This document shows positions 26,868 through 35,661 of a DNA stretch of 64,000 nucleotides, one piece after another. The notes below the pieces were generated by a model. That model searched no databases, was not told the origin of the DNA, and worked only from the letters and a program-made list of their open reading frames with translations. The stretch's first letter is position 1. Each line of letters begins with the position of its first letter. The position numbers and the translations under genes were made by a program. The DNA comes from Parapedobacter composti (GTDB lineage Bacteria > Bacteroidota > Bacteroidia > Sphingobacteriales > Sphingobacteriaceae), in NCBI RefSeq assembly GCF_900112315.1, contig NZ_FOLL01000001.1, positions 1 through 64,000 of the forward strand. The letters are read 5' to 3'.

Positions 26868-28388
26868 TTAATTGACCCTAAACGAAATCGGATCCAACTC
26901 CTGCTGTAGGCCATCGGGTCCCACGGCGATGATATTGTAAAAAAACACAAATGAACCCGGTGTAACGGAACTTAATGCGTTTTGCATGGGTTCCGAAAAT
27001 GTGCCGTTGGTGCCTTGGTAGGGACCCATCGGATCTACGCGCGGCTTCTGTATCAACATTGAGAAACGGGAAATGTTGAATTTCGCGTCAAACTCAAAGT
27101 CGTCCAAACCAGCAAAAATCCGGTTTTGTCCTCTGATCTGTGCCGCAGCCACTGCGCCACCTGATCGGCCCGCCACTTTAGCCTGCGGTTTAGGGATCCG
27201 TTTTACCCGGAACTCCGTGGATCCCAGGGATTGTGTCTGTTCGCCTATCCGGGCCGAAACGTTAATACGGGCTGTGCCGGGCTGTGTAACCCGTGCCACA
27301 TATTTTCCGCCCGAGCCAGACACACTTACTCCTTGCCCACTTACCGCCAGACTTTCTTTAGGGATGCCCGGCGCAGAAACCGAAATGGGATTATCCAAGC
27401 CAATATACAATACATTCATCGCGTCTGGCGATACGACGGCCGAAGGCCGCGCTACCTGATAGGTTTGTGGTTCGGTCTGATATTCTTTGATGGTGCCATC
27501 TGTCTGTTTTACGCGGATAACCCCGGTCCAATTATAAACCCCCTCGCTTGATGTATTCACGGAGTAGGTACCTTGCCCATCGGCAACCGGCAAGGCATTG
27601 CCGCCTACCGTAATCTCCGGGTTGGATTTGGAGTCGTATGCCGTTAAAAATACTTTTGCCGTATAAGGCTGTCCTTGTATGATATAAGAAGAAGGCGCTA
27701 CGGCCACAGCAGCAAACCGGTCAAGATTCACCACAGCCATATCCATCTCGCCAAAAATGTGCTTTACCACTGCTGCCTCGGCGTTTTTCACATCAGCTTT
27801 TATTTTTTCCAGTGAGGTTATCGCTGCCGTCAGCGGTATACCATCACCGAAATTGGCTTGTTCCCAACTTTTCCGTATGCCTGCCCGGGGTGGCGGATCC
27901 TGAGCGTCGAGCGAAAACCCAACCTCATTGTTCGATATTTCCAGTAGCTTTTCCCGGGTTTCATTAATTAGTTCGCGTAGCCTTTCAGCCCGTTTTTCAC
28001 GAACCATCAGCCTAAAGCTGATATCAGTACTGCCCCGGTTCTTCAAGTCGCCCGTAGAGGTACTTTCACCTCCTCCAGCATCTGTCAGTAACGCTTGCAG
28101 CGAATCCACATGTGCTGCAAGATTATTGGCCAGTAGGCTGGCCTGTTCCGCCTTGGCCAAAATGGGTTTCGCTCGTTCAGGCTCGTCCTTTAGTTTGGTT
28201 TCCCGGAACGCACTGAACATGTTATCTATACTTGCTTGGGTATTCTGTGTTGAGGTACCCAAACTTGTCGCTAAATTCTTGAAAGCATCAAGTACGGAAT
28301 CGCTCACATTTAATGCTACTAAACCTAGTAGCACCAAATACAGTATTCCAATCATTTTCTGCCTGGGGGTCTCTTTTCCGCCTGCCAT
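26868..28388 (-). CDS. gldM: Type IX secretion/gliding motor protein GldM
   Basis: 506 residues, normal length. The N-terminus M-A-G-G-K-E-T-P-R-Q-K-M-I-G-I-L-Y-L-V-L-L-G (given here as motif parts) carries one membrane helix at about residues 12-30. The large periplasmic region follows: a helical domain to about residue 220, then beta domains. GldM with GldL forms the proton-driven rotary motor of the type IX system, spanning the periplasm to the GldKN ring. It lies 48 bases after gldL and 18 before gldN in the conserved order K-L-M-N. Confidence 0.96.
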   Translation of the reverse strand: MAGGKETPRQKMIGILYLVLLGLVALNVSDSVLDAFKNLATSLGTSTQNTQASIDNMFSAFRETKLKDEPERAKPILAKAEQASLLANNLAAHVDSLQALLTDAGGGESTSTGDLKNRGSTDISFRLMVREKRAERLRELINETREKLLEISNNEVGFSLDAQDPPPRAGIRKSWEQANFGDGIPLTAAITSLEKIKADVKNAEAAVVKHIFGEMDMAVVNLDRFAAVAVAPSSYIIQGQPYTAKVFLTAYDSKSNPEITVGGNALPVADGQGTYSVNTSSEGVYNWTGVIRVKQTDGTIKEYQTEPQTYQVARPSAVVSPDAMNVLYIGLDNPISVSAPGIPKESLAVSGQGVSVSGSGGKYVARVTQPGTARINVSARIGEQTQSLGSTEFRVKRIPKPQAKVAGRSGGAVAAAQIRGQNRIFAGLDDFEFDAKFNISRFSMLIQKPRVDPMGPYQGTNGTFSEPMQNALSSVTPGSFVFFYNIIAVGPDGLQQELDPISFRVN

Positions 28389-28436
28389 GATGTAATTTTA
28401 CTAACAATAAGGTCTATGGTTCTACCACTTAATTCA

Positions 28437-29234
28437 TTACACCCTGGGCTGGTTCATCGCAGCCAACATATTGCCGTATATGGCATTTAACGATGACAGG
28501 TTTTTATTTAAATTGCTAACATGTTCTTTGAGTTGCTGGGTATTTGAAGCCGACTCGTTGAAGTTCTTCAACGTCTCGGCGATATGATCATAATGCTGGG
28601 TGATGGCCTTCAACTTTTCGCCTGATTCCTTCAGTTCAAGCTCGTAAACGGCGTTTAACTGCTGAAGATTGCCGGCCAACTTGCCAACTTGTTCCTGATA
28701 AGTACGGGCATCTGTACTTGCCGCGCCGATATTAGCCAAATCATGTGTCGCGCTTTCAAACGCACTGTTGAGCTTGTCAAAGTTGTTGGTGGCGCTCTTT
28801 ACCTTTTCGGTAAATTGATTGGTGGCCAATGATGCATCAGATACTTGAGTTATAGCAGCTACCTTATCACCGAAGGTGCGCAAGCCTGAACCGAGTGTTC
28901 CAATCAAATCTGGTGTGATTTGGGCATCCTGCAACATTTTGTCGAGCGCTGCAGTCGTACCTACAGCCGCTCCCGGCCTGGCAGAGGCTTTGGGTAATTC
29001 CCCGTTGTAATCTTCCGCTAACTCGGGGTATACACGCGTCCAATCGGGTTCTTTTGTCTCGGCCTGGAATCCTAAAATGAAAAAAAGGATGGCCTCCACC
29101 GTTAATCCTACTGCAATCATCCATTCTCCTCCTTGGAAATGCAATATCTTGAACATCAAGCCAACAATAACCACAGAAGCCCCCCAGGAGATCAGGGTGT
29201 TAATACCGAATTTGAATTTGCGTTTTTCTGCCAT
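28437..29234 (-). CDS. gldL: Type IX secretion/gliding motor protein GldL
   Basis: 265 residues. Two membrane helices lie near the N-terminus (about 12-31 and 36-56: L-I-S-W-G-A-S-V-V-I-V-G-L-M-F and G-L-T-V-E-A-I-L-F-F-I-L-G-F), with a Glu in the second helix (T-V-E-A) that in this family is implicated in proton flow. The long cytosolic C-terminal part is helical and rich in Q, N and A, ending M-N-Q-P-R-V. Partner of GldM in the inner-membrane motor. It lies 40 bases after gldK. Confidence 0.95.
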   Translation of the reverse strand: MAEKRKFKFGINTLISWGASVVIVGLMFKILHFQGGEWMIAVGLTVEAILFFILGFQAETKEPDWTRVYPELAEDYNGELPKASARPGAAVGTTAALDKMLQDAQITPDLIGTLGSGLRTFGDKVAAITQVSDASLATNQFTEKVKSATNNFDKLNSAFESATHDLANIGAASTDARTYQEQVGKLAGNLQQLNAVYELELKESGEKLKAITQHYDHIAETLKNFNESASNTQQLKEHVSNLNKNLSSLNAIYGNMLAAMNQPRV

Positions 29235-29274
29235 TTTAAGTAACTGTTTATGTGTTGATTATATTTTTTTGCCG

Positions 29275-30579
29275 TTAATTGTTCATCGGATCGACGCCGG
29301 GAAAGGCAGATACGCTTCTAAAGCCAATATAGGACTTGGCGGTATCTTGATATTCATAAGCCCGCACAGAATTCTGAAGGAAATACCCGATATCTTTCCA
29401 CGATCCGCCCCTCACAACTTTTCGTTTCAGCGATTCCGGATCATCCGGCTTCGCATCGTACCGATAGGTTGGGTTCATGTCATGGACAAATGACGAGGCG
29501 GATTCATTAAATGTGGAAGAGGTCCATTCCGCTACGTTACCTGCCATATTATAAAGACCGAAATCATTGGGGAAATAGGAATACACAGGTGCGGTATAAG
29601 CGGCACCATCGTCGATATAATTCCCTCGGCCTGGTTTAAAATTAGCCATTAAACAACCCTTTGCATTGCGGGCCGAAGGACCGCCCCAAGGATACGGTGC
29701 TCCGATTTTGCCTCCTCGGGCGGCATATTCCCATTCCGCCTCAGAGGGTAGCATATAGGGTTGCCTGATTTCACGGTGGCCCGATTTCCGCGCCCGCTGA
29801 TAATTTTCAAAGAGGCGAGAGCGCCAGGTATTGAATGCGTGGGCCTGCCGCCATGTAACCCCTACCACGGGATATTCATCAAACGATGGGTGTGAAAAGT
29901 ACCCTTCAACCATGGGTTCATTCTGTGCAAAGCTGAAGTCAGCCAGCCACACCGTTGTATCCGGGTATACCAGAATAGTATCCCTGCGGATAAAGTCAGA
30001 TCGCGTTTTCGTAGGGTCGTTTTTAGCCGAAGCAGCCGCACGGAGGTCGTACCATTCATAGTGGTACCGAAGAAGGCGTACATCCAGCTCGTCTTTGCCA
30101 AAGATACGATCTTCCCCTTGGTAAAACATTTGGTGGATCCGTTCGCGTGTGGCCTGATCTTTGGACCGCCACGGCGAGCGTTTGCCATCCAATTTGGACC
30201 AATCGATATAGCGCTCGTCTGTACCGTCCGCCTGTATGAAATAACTATCGTCCTGCAGGTAATTATATATCAGTATGGAATCACGTACCCAATTGACGAA
30301 CTGACGGTATTCGCTATTGGAAATCTCCGTTTCATCCATATAAAAAGATGAGATGGTTACCTGCCTGTTTTGGGCAATTTGTGCAAACGTGATGTCCTGA
30401 TCGGATTGCCCCATAATAAATGTGCCGCCTGGCACCAGGACCATGCCGTGTGGTACTTTGTTGGTCTTCAGCCGATCACGCTTAACGCCCACCAGCTCCC
30501 CGCCTCCAGATCGGCTGCACGCGGTAGCTAAGGTAGCTAATATGACGACTGATAGTATGGGTAGAAACGTTCTTTTCAT
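29275..30579 (-). CDS. gldK: Type IX secretion/gliding lipoprotein GldK
   Basis: 434 residues. The lipobox L-A-T-A-C near residue 21 marks an outer-membrane lipoprotein. The rest is a formylglycine-generating-enzyme/sulfatase-modifying-factor fold (M-V-L-V-P-G-G-T-F-I-M-G at about 45-56; L-P-S-E-A-E-W-E-Y-A-A-R-G-G; G-N-V-A-E-W-T-S-S; V-V-R-G-G-S-W) as in GldK/PorK, where it is structural and not enzymatic. With GldN it forms the periplasmic ring of the type IX translocon. It is first in the gldKLMN set, behind a well-formed promoter and a leader of about 190 bases. Confidence 0.95.
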   Translation of the reverse strand: MKRTFLPILSVVILATLATACSRSGGGELVGVKRDRLKTNKVPHGMVLVPGGTFIMGQSDQDITFAQIAQNRQVTISSFYMDETEISNSEYRQFVNWVRDSILIYNYLQDDSYFIQADGTDERYIDWSKLDGKRSPWRSKDQATRERIHQMFYQGEDRIFGKDELDVRLLRYHYEWYDLRAAASAKNDPTKTRSDFIRRDTILVYPDTTVWLADFSFAQNEPMVEGYFSHPSFDEYPVVGVTWRQAHAFNTWRSRLFENYQRARKSGHREIRQPYMLPSEAEWEYAARGGKIGAPYPWGGPSARNAKGCLMANFKPGRGNYIDDGAAYTAPVYSYFPNDFGLYNMAGNVAEWTSSTFNESASSFVHDMNPTYRYDAKPDDPESLKRKVVRGGSWKDIGYFLQNSVRAYEYQDTAKSYIGFRSVSAFPGVDPMNN

Positions 30580-30776
30580 TTAGATATCATTATAGCGACC
30601 GTGTCCGTTCGTTGCTTTCTAGGCTCAAATGCATAGCATACTCTGATCATGCCGTATGGTCAATAACTATACCCGTCGTTTTTTTTTCACTCTCCTGTAA
30701 TGAGCGTGCTGATAATAACGTGTTATGACAACAACTTTCAGACCAAAGTCTTTATGGCCCAATTAATTCAGCTTCG

Positions 30777-30807
30777 CAAATGTAGTTATCTTTCCAACAT
30801 GTTCAAA
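30777..30807 (-). promoter_or_regulatory. Bacteroidota promoter for gldKLMN
   Basis: On the minus strand TTTG (complement of 30804-30807) is followed after exactly 19 bases by TACATTTG (complement of 30777-30784), matching the TTTG-N19-TAnnTTTG consensus. Transcription would start near 30770. It lies in the 381-base gap between gldK and hemD; the rest of that gap is AT-rich with no frame or RNA gene I can support. Confidence 0.65.
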
Positions 30808-30960
30808 ATAGTGTTTTCTCGCAGCAGATGAAATCATATGTAGATGTACCTAACTATCCTAGCCGGATAACGGGCATAAAATTATCAAAAGAAATGACAA
30901 TTTCTTATAGCAGAAGACTATATTTTAAAAAATGTGGTCTTTCAGGTGCCGGTTAACGGA

Positions 30961-31734
30961 TCATTTATTGACCATTTTTATGTATTGCTCAACGGCCATG
31001 GTCATACTGGGCGCTTCCGGTGTGGGGGCAGCAATATCTAAAATCAGTCCTCTGTCCAAAATGGCCTGGTGGGTGGTTGAACCAAAAGCAGCCAGCCGGG
31101 TATTGTTCTGTTTGAAATCCGGGAAATTTTCAAATAATGATTGTACGCTCGATGGGCTGAAAAAGACGATAATGTCATAAAATACGTCTTTTAGGTCAGA
31201 TAGATCGCTAACCACGGTACGGAAAAGTACCGCAGGTGTCACATTATATCCGTTGTCTTTCAGCCAATTAAACGTTTCTTCGTTGGCTACGTCAGAACAT
31301 GGGTATAAGAATTTTTCCTTCGCGTGTTTTTTCAGTACGTCCGCAAGATCTTTGGCGGTTTGTTTACCGAAGAAGATTTTGCGCTTACGGTATTGTATAT
31401 ACTTTTGCAAGTATAGCGCAATAGTTTCGGAAAGGCAGAAATACTTCATGTCTGCCGGCACTTCGTAACGCATCTCCTCGCATACACGAAAAAAATGATC
31501 GGCTGCGTTTCGACTGGTGAAAATCACCGCTGTGAAATCCGCAAGATTGACCCGCTGCTCCTTGCGCACGTCGCGCGCGGGCACCCCTTCCACATGTATA
31601 AATGCTCTGAAATCGAGTTTTAGGTTGTACTTTTGTGCCAAAGCGAAGTAAGGGGATTTCTCGTTCTCAGGCTTAGGCAACGTTACTAAAATGCTTTTTA
31701 CTTTCTTTGCTCTATCTGCTTCTGACACTTGCAT
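30961..31734 (-). CDS. hemD: Uroporphyrinogen-III synthase
   Basis: 257 residues from the ATG of M-Q-V-S-E-A-D; an upstream ATG at 31755 would overlap the preceding gene by 11 bases. HemD cyclises hydroxymethylbilane to uroporphyrinogen III in heme synthesis. The family is poorly conserved; support comes from I-L-V-T-L-P-K-P near residue 16, D-F-T-A-V-I-F-T-S-R-N-A near 70, F-F-S-P-S-S-V-Q-S-L-F near 192, and A-A-F-G-S-T-T near 218. These are the usual HemD landmarks in Bacteroidota. It is preceded directly by a DUF4271-like gene, a pairing often seen in this phylum. Confidence 0.85.
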   Translation of the reverse strand: MQVSEADRAKKVKSILVTLPKPENEKSPYFALAQKYNLKLDFRAFIHVEGVPARDVRKEQRVNLADFTAVIFTSRNAADHFFRVCEEMRYEVPADMKYFCLSETIALYLQKYIQYRKRKIFFGKQTAKDLADVLKKHAKEKFLYPCSDVANEETFNWLKDNGYNVTPAVLFRTVVSDLSDLKDVFYDIIVFFSPSSVQSLFENFPDFKQNNTRLAAFGSTTHQAILDRGLILDIAAPTPEAPSMTMAVEQYIKMVNK

Positions 31735-31744
31735 GTTTTTTACG

Positions 31745-32698
31745 TTAATTATCAAGTACCTTTATTAAAATCAGTACTGGAGCGATTTCGAGGCAGCAAA
31801 GATACATAAATAAATAAAACTTTGAAAATCGGTGGCTGGTCAATAGGCTGTTGGCTGTCTTTATGAAGCGGAAGGTAAACAACGCAAGTACAGTTAACAA
31901 TGCCATCGGAATTACCCATAACATTTGGTCTTGCGGAACTAAACTCAATATGAATACGATTGGAAGAAACACCAAAGCCGCATTAAAATAACTTAAATAT
32001 AACACAGAAACGTATTCCCGGACGATACGTTGTATGTCAAATACAAACCCCAAGAAGCGGGTGATGATAATTTTCAGAATAAACAGCACCATCACAAAGA
32101 CCGACATGCTTAGGAATGCCTCGAACCCCGCACTTTTCTCCGCCGGAAGGTAATATAAATTGCACAAGTAAATAAACAACCCAACACCAAAGCCGAACAG
32201 AATATACAGGAAAACAAAAGGCCATGAGCTATAAAGGGTGGCTTCCTTATTGATCTGTAGTAATACGCGGTCGTTAAAAAAAGCCTGGAAGATGGAAATC
32301 ACCTCGTTGGGAAAGGCCGCTCTGACAATGCCAAGCAGCAGCAGGAGTAAGCCGATGATGGCCATCACCCACCGCTCGCGGACCGCTTTCAGGTTATCTG
32401 GTTCGAGTTGGGCTTCCAAGGAACGTGCAAACGCTATCCAGCCTATGAAATCGCTCCCTTCTACCACCACAAGTTTGCGTATACTGTCCGCAAACCGGTT
32501 TGGTCGGTCAGGGTCGGGGAGGCCAATGTATTGCCACATCAGCGAATCCTGGACGCGCTTGATGGAATCGGCAACGCGTTTTTTTTCCGCCAATTGGGCT
32601 TGCCTGAGCGAATCAACCGGCTGCTGGATACTGCCCTTGCAGGGAGCGATGGCAATGCTTATTGCAAAAAAGAAGAGTTGGAGCAGACCGTGCTTCAT
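31745..32698 (-). CDS. DUF4271-like integral membrane protein
   Basis: 317 residues. A signal-like N-terminus (L-L-Q-L-F-F-F-A-I-S-I-A-I-A) is followed by a charged region of ~80 residues with repeated D-S-I-K/R motifs, then about six membrane helices from residue 105 on (L-L-L-L-L-G-I-V; F-L-Y-I-L-F-G-F-G-V-G; V-F-V-M-V-L-F-I-L-K; V-F-L-P-I-V-F-I-L; a final L-E-I-A-P-V-L-I-L-I-K-V). The R-F-S-K-F-Y-L-F-M-Y-L-C motif near the C-terminus and position before hemD match the DUF4271 family. Function unknown; probably inner membrane. Confidence 0.8.
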   Translation of the reverse strand: MKHGLLQLFFFAISIAIAPCKGSIQQPVDSLRQAQLAEKKRVADSIKRVQDSLMWQYIGLPDPDRPNRFADSIRKLVVVEGSDFIGWIAFARSLEAQLEPDNLKAVRERWVMAIIGLLLLLLGIVRAAFPNEVISIFQAFFNDRVLLQINKEATLYSSWPFVFLYILFGFGVGLFIYLCNLYYLPAEKSAGFEAFLSMSVFVMVLFILKIIITRFLGFVFDIQRIVREYVSVLYLSYFNAALVFLPIVFILSLVPQDQMLWVIPMALLTVLALFTFRFIKTANSLLTSHRFSKFYLFMYLCCLEIAPVLILIKVLDN

Positions 32699-32746
32699 TC
32701 GCCTATACTAAATTCGTCAGGCAACAAAGTTATCAATATTTAACGG

Positions 32747-34135
32747 TCAAAGCTGTTTGATTTTTATGTTTCTAAAGCTTACTTCGTCGTTATGATCCTG
32801 AAGCAGGATATGCCCAGTTTCAGCTTCGCCGAAATGCTTCCACACGTTATATTTACTTTGGCTGACCAGATTTCGGTAGGCGTCGGAACCGCGCACGTAT
32901 TCTAAGACCTTTTCTCCGTTGAGGTAATGAGTCACCCGGCCATTGGGCTGCACCACTATTCGGCCGCTGTTCCATTCGCCGATTTTGCGCAATGTGCGTT
33001 TAGGTCGTTGGGCAGCAATGAGATCATAGAGGGAGGCTAATGTACGGTTGCCTCCTTTACCCATTTTTGCATCCGGATGTTCGGCATCATCAAGTATCTG
33101 ATACTCCAGCCCAATGGAGGCGCCCTTGTGTTCTTCAGCCAGCGTAACAAAATATTTTACACCGCTGTTTGCCCCCTTGGTTAGTCTGAACTCAAAAGAA
33201 AGGTCAAATGCACCGTATTTGCTGGTTGTTACAATATCACCGCCACGTGCTGATTTATTGCCTTTGGAAGACAGCACGGTAATGGTTCCATTGTTGATTT
33301 CCCATCCTTTTTCGGGAAATGTCTTTTTATAAGCACCGACCCAACCGTTATGGCTGTGCCCGTCAAACAGCAGTTTAACACCATTACGTTTTTCATATGC
33401 GGATAGCGTGTTTGGTGTTAGGTTAACCGTATAGATGCCTTTGGGGATTTTCCGCGGGCGTAAATTTTTGGTCCGTATCCGGATGTTTTTGAAGTATACT
33501 TTTTTGCCCGCCAACGCTTGGTCGGAAATACTATGCACTTGCAGTCCGATGAAACCCGAGGCATCCAGTGTATCCACAACGTGTGCTGCGGGGATACCGT
33601 TTACCCAGGTTGTCGTTTCGTTGCCGATTGCTTCAATACGGATACGGTTGAAAGCGCCTTTTTTATAGGCGTTTTTCGCCTGTTCATTTAAATCCAGCGG
33701 GTAAAGCCAGCCCCGGCGGGCTTCGTCATATATGCCGCCGGTCCAAGCCCGTATACTGGGATCTATTTCGACTTGCCGGCCGTAAACCCGGCCCCGGTTT
33801 TCGTCCAAGTGGCTGCGGATCTGAATGCCAGAATTGGTTGTTTCGCCTTCCAGTTTTATGTCCAGTTCCAGAATAAAATCGCCATATTCCTGCTCCGTGA
33901 TGAGAAAAGAATTCGGGGTTCCGGCCGTCATGGTGCCAACGATAACACCACCCTCAACCGTAAAAGGTGCTTCACCGCCCACGCGCTTCCACCCATTCAG
34001 GGTTTTACCGTCAAATAACGGGCGCCAGCTTTGTTGTGTAACGCCCCATGCAAGGCCCATATAGCCGCATGTGTACCCGATAAAGAGCAGGATTTTAAGT
34101 TTCCCACCGAAAGATAATGTGTTCATATTACTCAC
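32747..34135 (-). CDS. Secreted protein with two DUF1080 (3-keto-disaccharide hydrolase) domains
   Basis: 462 residues; a hydrophobic stretch at about 12-30 (I-L-L-F-I-G-Y-T-C-G-Y) acts as signal peptide, and an ATG three codons later is an alternative start. Two concanavalin-like DUF1080 domains are visible: first W-R-P-L-F-D-G-K-T-L-N-G-W at about 37-49 with G-I-Q-I-R-S-H, second K-L-L-F-D-G-H-S-H-N-G-W at about 255 with S-G-V-K-Y-F-V. DUF1080 proteins include 3-keto-glucoside hydrolases and sugar-binding modules. The duplicated form is known in Bacteroidota. No linked carbohydrate genes apart from a short gap to DUF4271. Confidence 0.88.
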   Translation of the reverse strand: MSNMNTLSFGGKLKILLFIGYTCGYMGLAWGVTQQSWRPLFDGKTLNGWKRVGGEAPFTVEGGVIVGTMTAGTPNSFLITEQEYGDFILELDIKLEGETTNSGIQIRSHLDENRGRVYGRQVEIDPSIRAWTGGIYDEARRGWLYPLDLNEQAKNAYKKGAFNRIRIEAIGNETTTWVNGIPAAHVVDTLDASGFIGLQVHSISDQALAGKKVYFKNIRIRTKNLRPRKIPKGIYTVNLTPNTLSAYEKRNGVKLLFDGHSHNGWVGAYKKTFPEKGWEINNGTITVLSSKGNKSARGGDIVTTSKYGAFDLSFEFRLTKGANSGVKYFVTLAEEHKGASIGLEYQILDDAEHPDAKMGKGGNRTLASLYDLIAAQRPKRTLRKIGEWNSGRIVVQPNGRVTHYLNGEKVLEYVRGSDAYRNLVSQSKYNVWKHFGEAETGHILLQDHNDEVSFRNIKIKQL

Positions 34136-34181
34136 AGGTGCTGCTTTTTTTCCAAAAACAGTTAGTTTTGTGGTTATTGAC

Positions 34182-34210
34182 CTATAATTGATTCTTCAAT
34201 TCAATTATAG
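34182..34210. repeat. Perfect 10-bp inverted repeat in a divergent promoter region
   Basis: CTATAATTGA (34182-34191) and TCAATTATAG (34201-34210) are exact reverse complements separated by 9 bases. A second small palindrome TTCAATTGAA lies just downstream (about 34216-34225). The region separates the DUF1080 gene from the alkyltransferase-like gene. It could be an operator or a leader hairpin of the latter. Confidence 0.7.
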
Positions 34211-34276
34211 TGATTTTCAATTGAAGACGGTCTTTTGGAACAGGTTTTTTTACGAAAACGATATCGTAGTAATGCT

Positions 34277-34618
34277 ATGGAGCACAAGTTAGTTTCAGGT
34301 TTTTTTGAACGGGTATACCACTTAGTGCGACTAATCCCCGAGGGGAGGGTAACCACGTACGGCGCTATCGCCCGCGCCTTGGGGACGGCAGGTTCCTCAC
34401 GTATGGTGGGTTGGGCTATGCGTGCCGCTCACACCTCTTATCCGCCCGTACCGGCACACCGGGTGGTTAATCGTGCAGGCGTGCTGAGTGGCAAGCATGC
34501 GTTTGGCAACCCTATGTTAATGCAGCAATTGCTGGAAAATGAAGGGGTTAAGATAATGGACGACAAAGTAGTCGATTTCGACAAACTTTTTTGGGAGCCC
34601 GGGGGGAAGCGGGATTAG
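34277..34618 (+). CDS. Alkyltransferase-like (ATL) MGMT-family DNA-binding protein
   Basis: 113 residues from the ATG of M-E-H-K-L-V; a longer frame from 34235 is possible but non-conserved. The fold is the C-terminal domain of O6-alkylguanine-DNA alkyltransferase: R-V-T-T-Y-G-A-I-A-R-A-L near residue 25 (winged helix) and V-G-W-A-M-R near 43. The active-site motif P-C-H-R-V is replaced by P-A-H-R-V-V, so the acceptor cysteine is missing. This defines the ATL subfamily, which binds and flips O6-alkylguanine to flag it for nucleotide-excision repair. Convergent with the CBS gene, sharing 4 bases. Confidence 0.9.
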   Translation: MEHKLVSGFFERVYHLVRLIPEGRVTTYGAIARALGTAGSSRMVGWAMRAAHTSYPPVPAHRVVNRAGVLSGKHAFGNPMLMQQLLENEGVKIMDDKVVDFDKLFWEPGGKRD

Positions 34619-35031
34619 CCTGCCAGTAAGAAACGTATGATCTCATGGATGTCAATAACGCCGATGGCCTTGCCGTTATCCACCACCGGAAGGGCAACTA
34701 AATCCGTGTCGTTCAGCAGTTGCGATGCTTCCATAACGGTTGTACGGCTGCTTACGATTGGCGGATTGGTGGCCATCACCTGCCCGGCTTGCAGCATGTC
34801 GAACATGCCAAGCTCAATATCTTCAATCTGTTCATATTTGTATCCAAATCCCAGCCGCTTGATATCGCTGCGGCTGATAACTCCACAGACCTGCTCATCG
34901 GTACCTAATACTGGCATATGTTTTAATTCATTGGCCTTCATCAGCCGATACACGCCGCTCAGCGGATCCCATGTATGGACAGTAGCCTGGCTTAGGGAAA
35001 TGATTTCGGCAATTAGCGCACGTTTTCTCAT
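34615..35031 (-). CDS. CBS-domain pair protein
   Basis: 138 residues forming two CBS motifs: I-I-S-L-S-Q-A-T-V-H-T near residue 10 with V-C-G-V-I-S-R-S-D-I-K at about 46-56, and G-Q-V-M-A-T-N-P near residue 82 with G-V-I-D-I-H-E-I-I-R at the end. Such stand-alone Bateman modules bind adenine nucleotides (ATP, AMP or c-di-AMP) and act as sensors. There is no attached enzyme domain. Cytosolic. It lies 84 bases downstream of hpt on the same strand; the purine link is suggestive but unproven. Confidence 0.9.
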   Translation of the reverse strand: MRKRALIAEIISLSQATVHTWDPLSGVYRLMKANELKHMPVLGTDEQVCGVISRSDIKRLGFGYKYEQIEDIELGMFDMLQAGQVMATNPPIVSSRTTVMEASQLLNDTDLVALPVVDNGKAIGVIDIHEIIRFLLAG

Positions 35032-35115
35032 TCAACAGCACATTCCTTTTTGGAATACCGGGAACCGGTTACAATATCTGTTCCAAGTTTTAAAACAGGC
35101 GAACTGTTCAACGTA

Positions 35116-35655
35116 TTAAGTGGTGATTTCCCGATAAATATCAGGCAGGGTGCGGCCCAGGCCTTTGTAATCCAGTCCGTACCCCACGACAAAGTCGTTG
35201 CTGATCTCAAATCCCACGTAAGCAATGTTGTCAAACTGGTATTGCATCGCCTCTGGTTTGAGCAGTAGCGTACATACGGCGACAGACGCCGGGCGTTGGG
35301 CATTAACGAGGTCCAGTGTGTGCTTCAGTGTGTTTCCTGTATCCACAATATCTTCCACGATGACAACGTCCCGGCCTTCAAGGTTAATATCCAACCCAAT
35401 GAGCTCATCAGGCTGATTCTGCCGTTCGGTACCATTATATGAAGCCAGTTTCACAAATGAAACCTCCGAGGCAATGTGAATCTGCTTCATAAGGTCGGCC
35501 ATGAACATGAAGCATCCATTGAGCACGCCAAGAAATACGGGGTGTTGGTTTTCATAGGTTACATTGAGCTGGATGCCGATAAGGCGGGCTCGTTTCTTGA
35601 TTTGATTATAGTCTATGATGCGCTCAAACGTCTTCTGGTTAATGGTAATGTTCAT
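35116..35655 (-). CDS. hpt: Hypoxanthine phosphoribosyltransferase
   Basis: 179 residues. Converts hypoxanthine or guanine plus PRPP to IMP or GMP in purine salvage. The PRPP loop V-V-I-V-E-D-I-V-D-T-G-N-T-L is at about residues 95-108, and V-G-Y-G-L-D-Y near the C-terminus is the base-binding region. N-terminal G-V-L-N-G-C-F-M-F is typical. It follows the GT51 gene by 6 bases on the same strand. The 84-base stretch to the CBS gene holds nothing recognised. Confidence 0.95.
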   Translation of the reverse strand: MNITINQKTFERIIDYNQIKKRARLIGIQLNVTYENQHPVFLGVLNGCFMFMADLMKQIHIASEVSFVKLASYNGTERQNQPDELIGLDINLEGRDVVIVEDIVDTGNTLKHTLDLVNAQRPASVAVCTLLLKPEAMQYQFDNIAYVGFEISNDFVVGYGLDYKGLGRTLPDIYREITT

Positions 35656-35661
35656 AGCTCT

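Noticed and set aside
30660..30700. Possible plus-strand terminator (T-run after GTATGG..CTATAC)
   Set aside because: Only 4-5 weak pairs and no plus-strand gene upstream.
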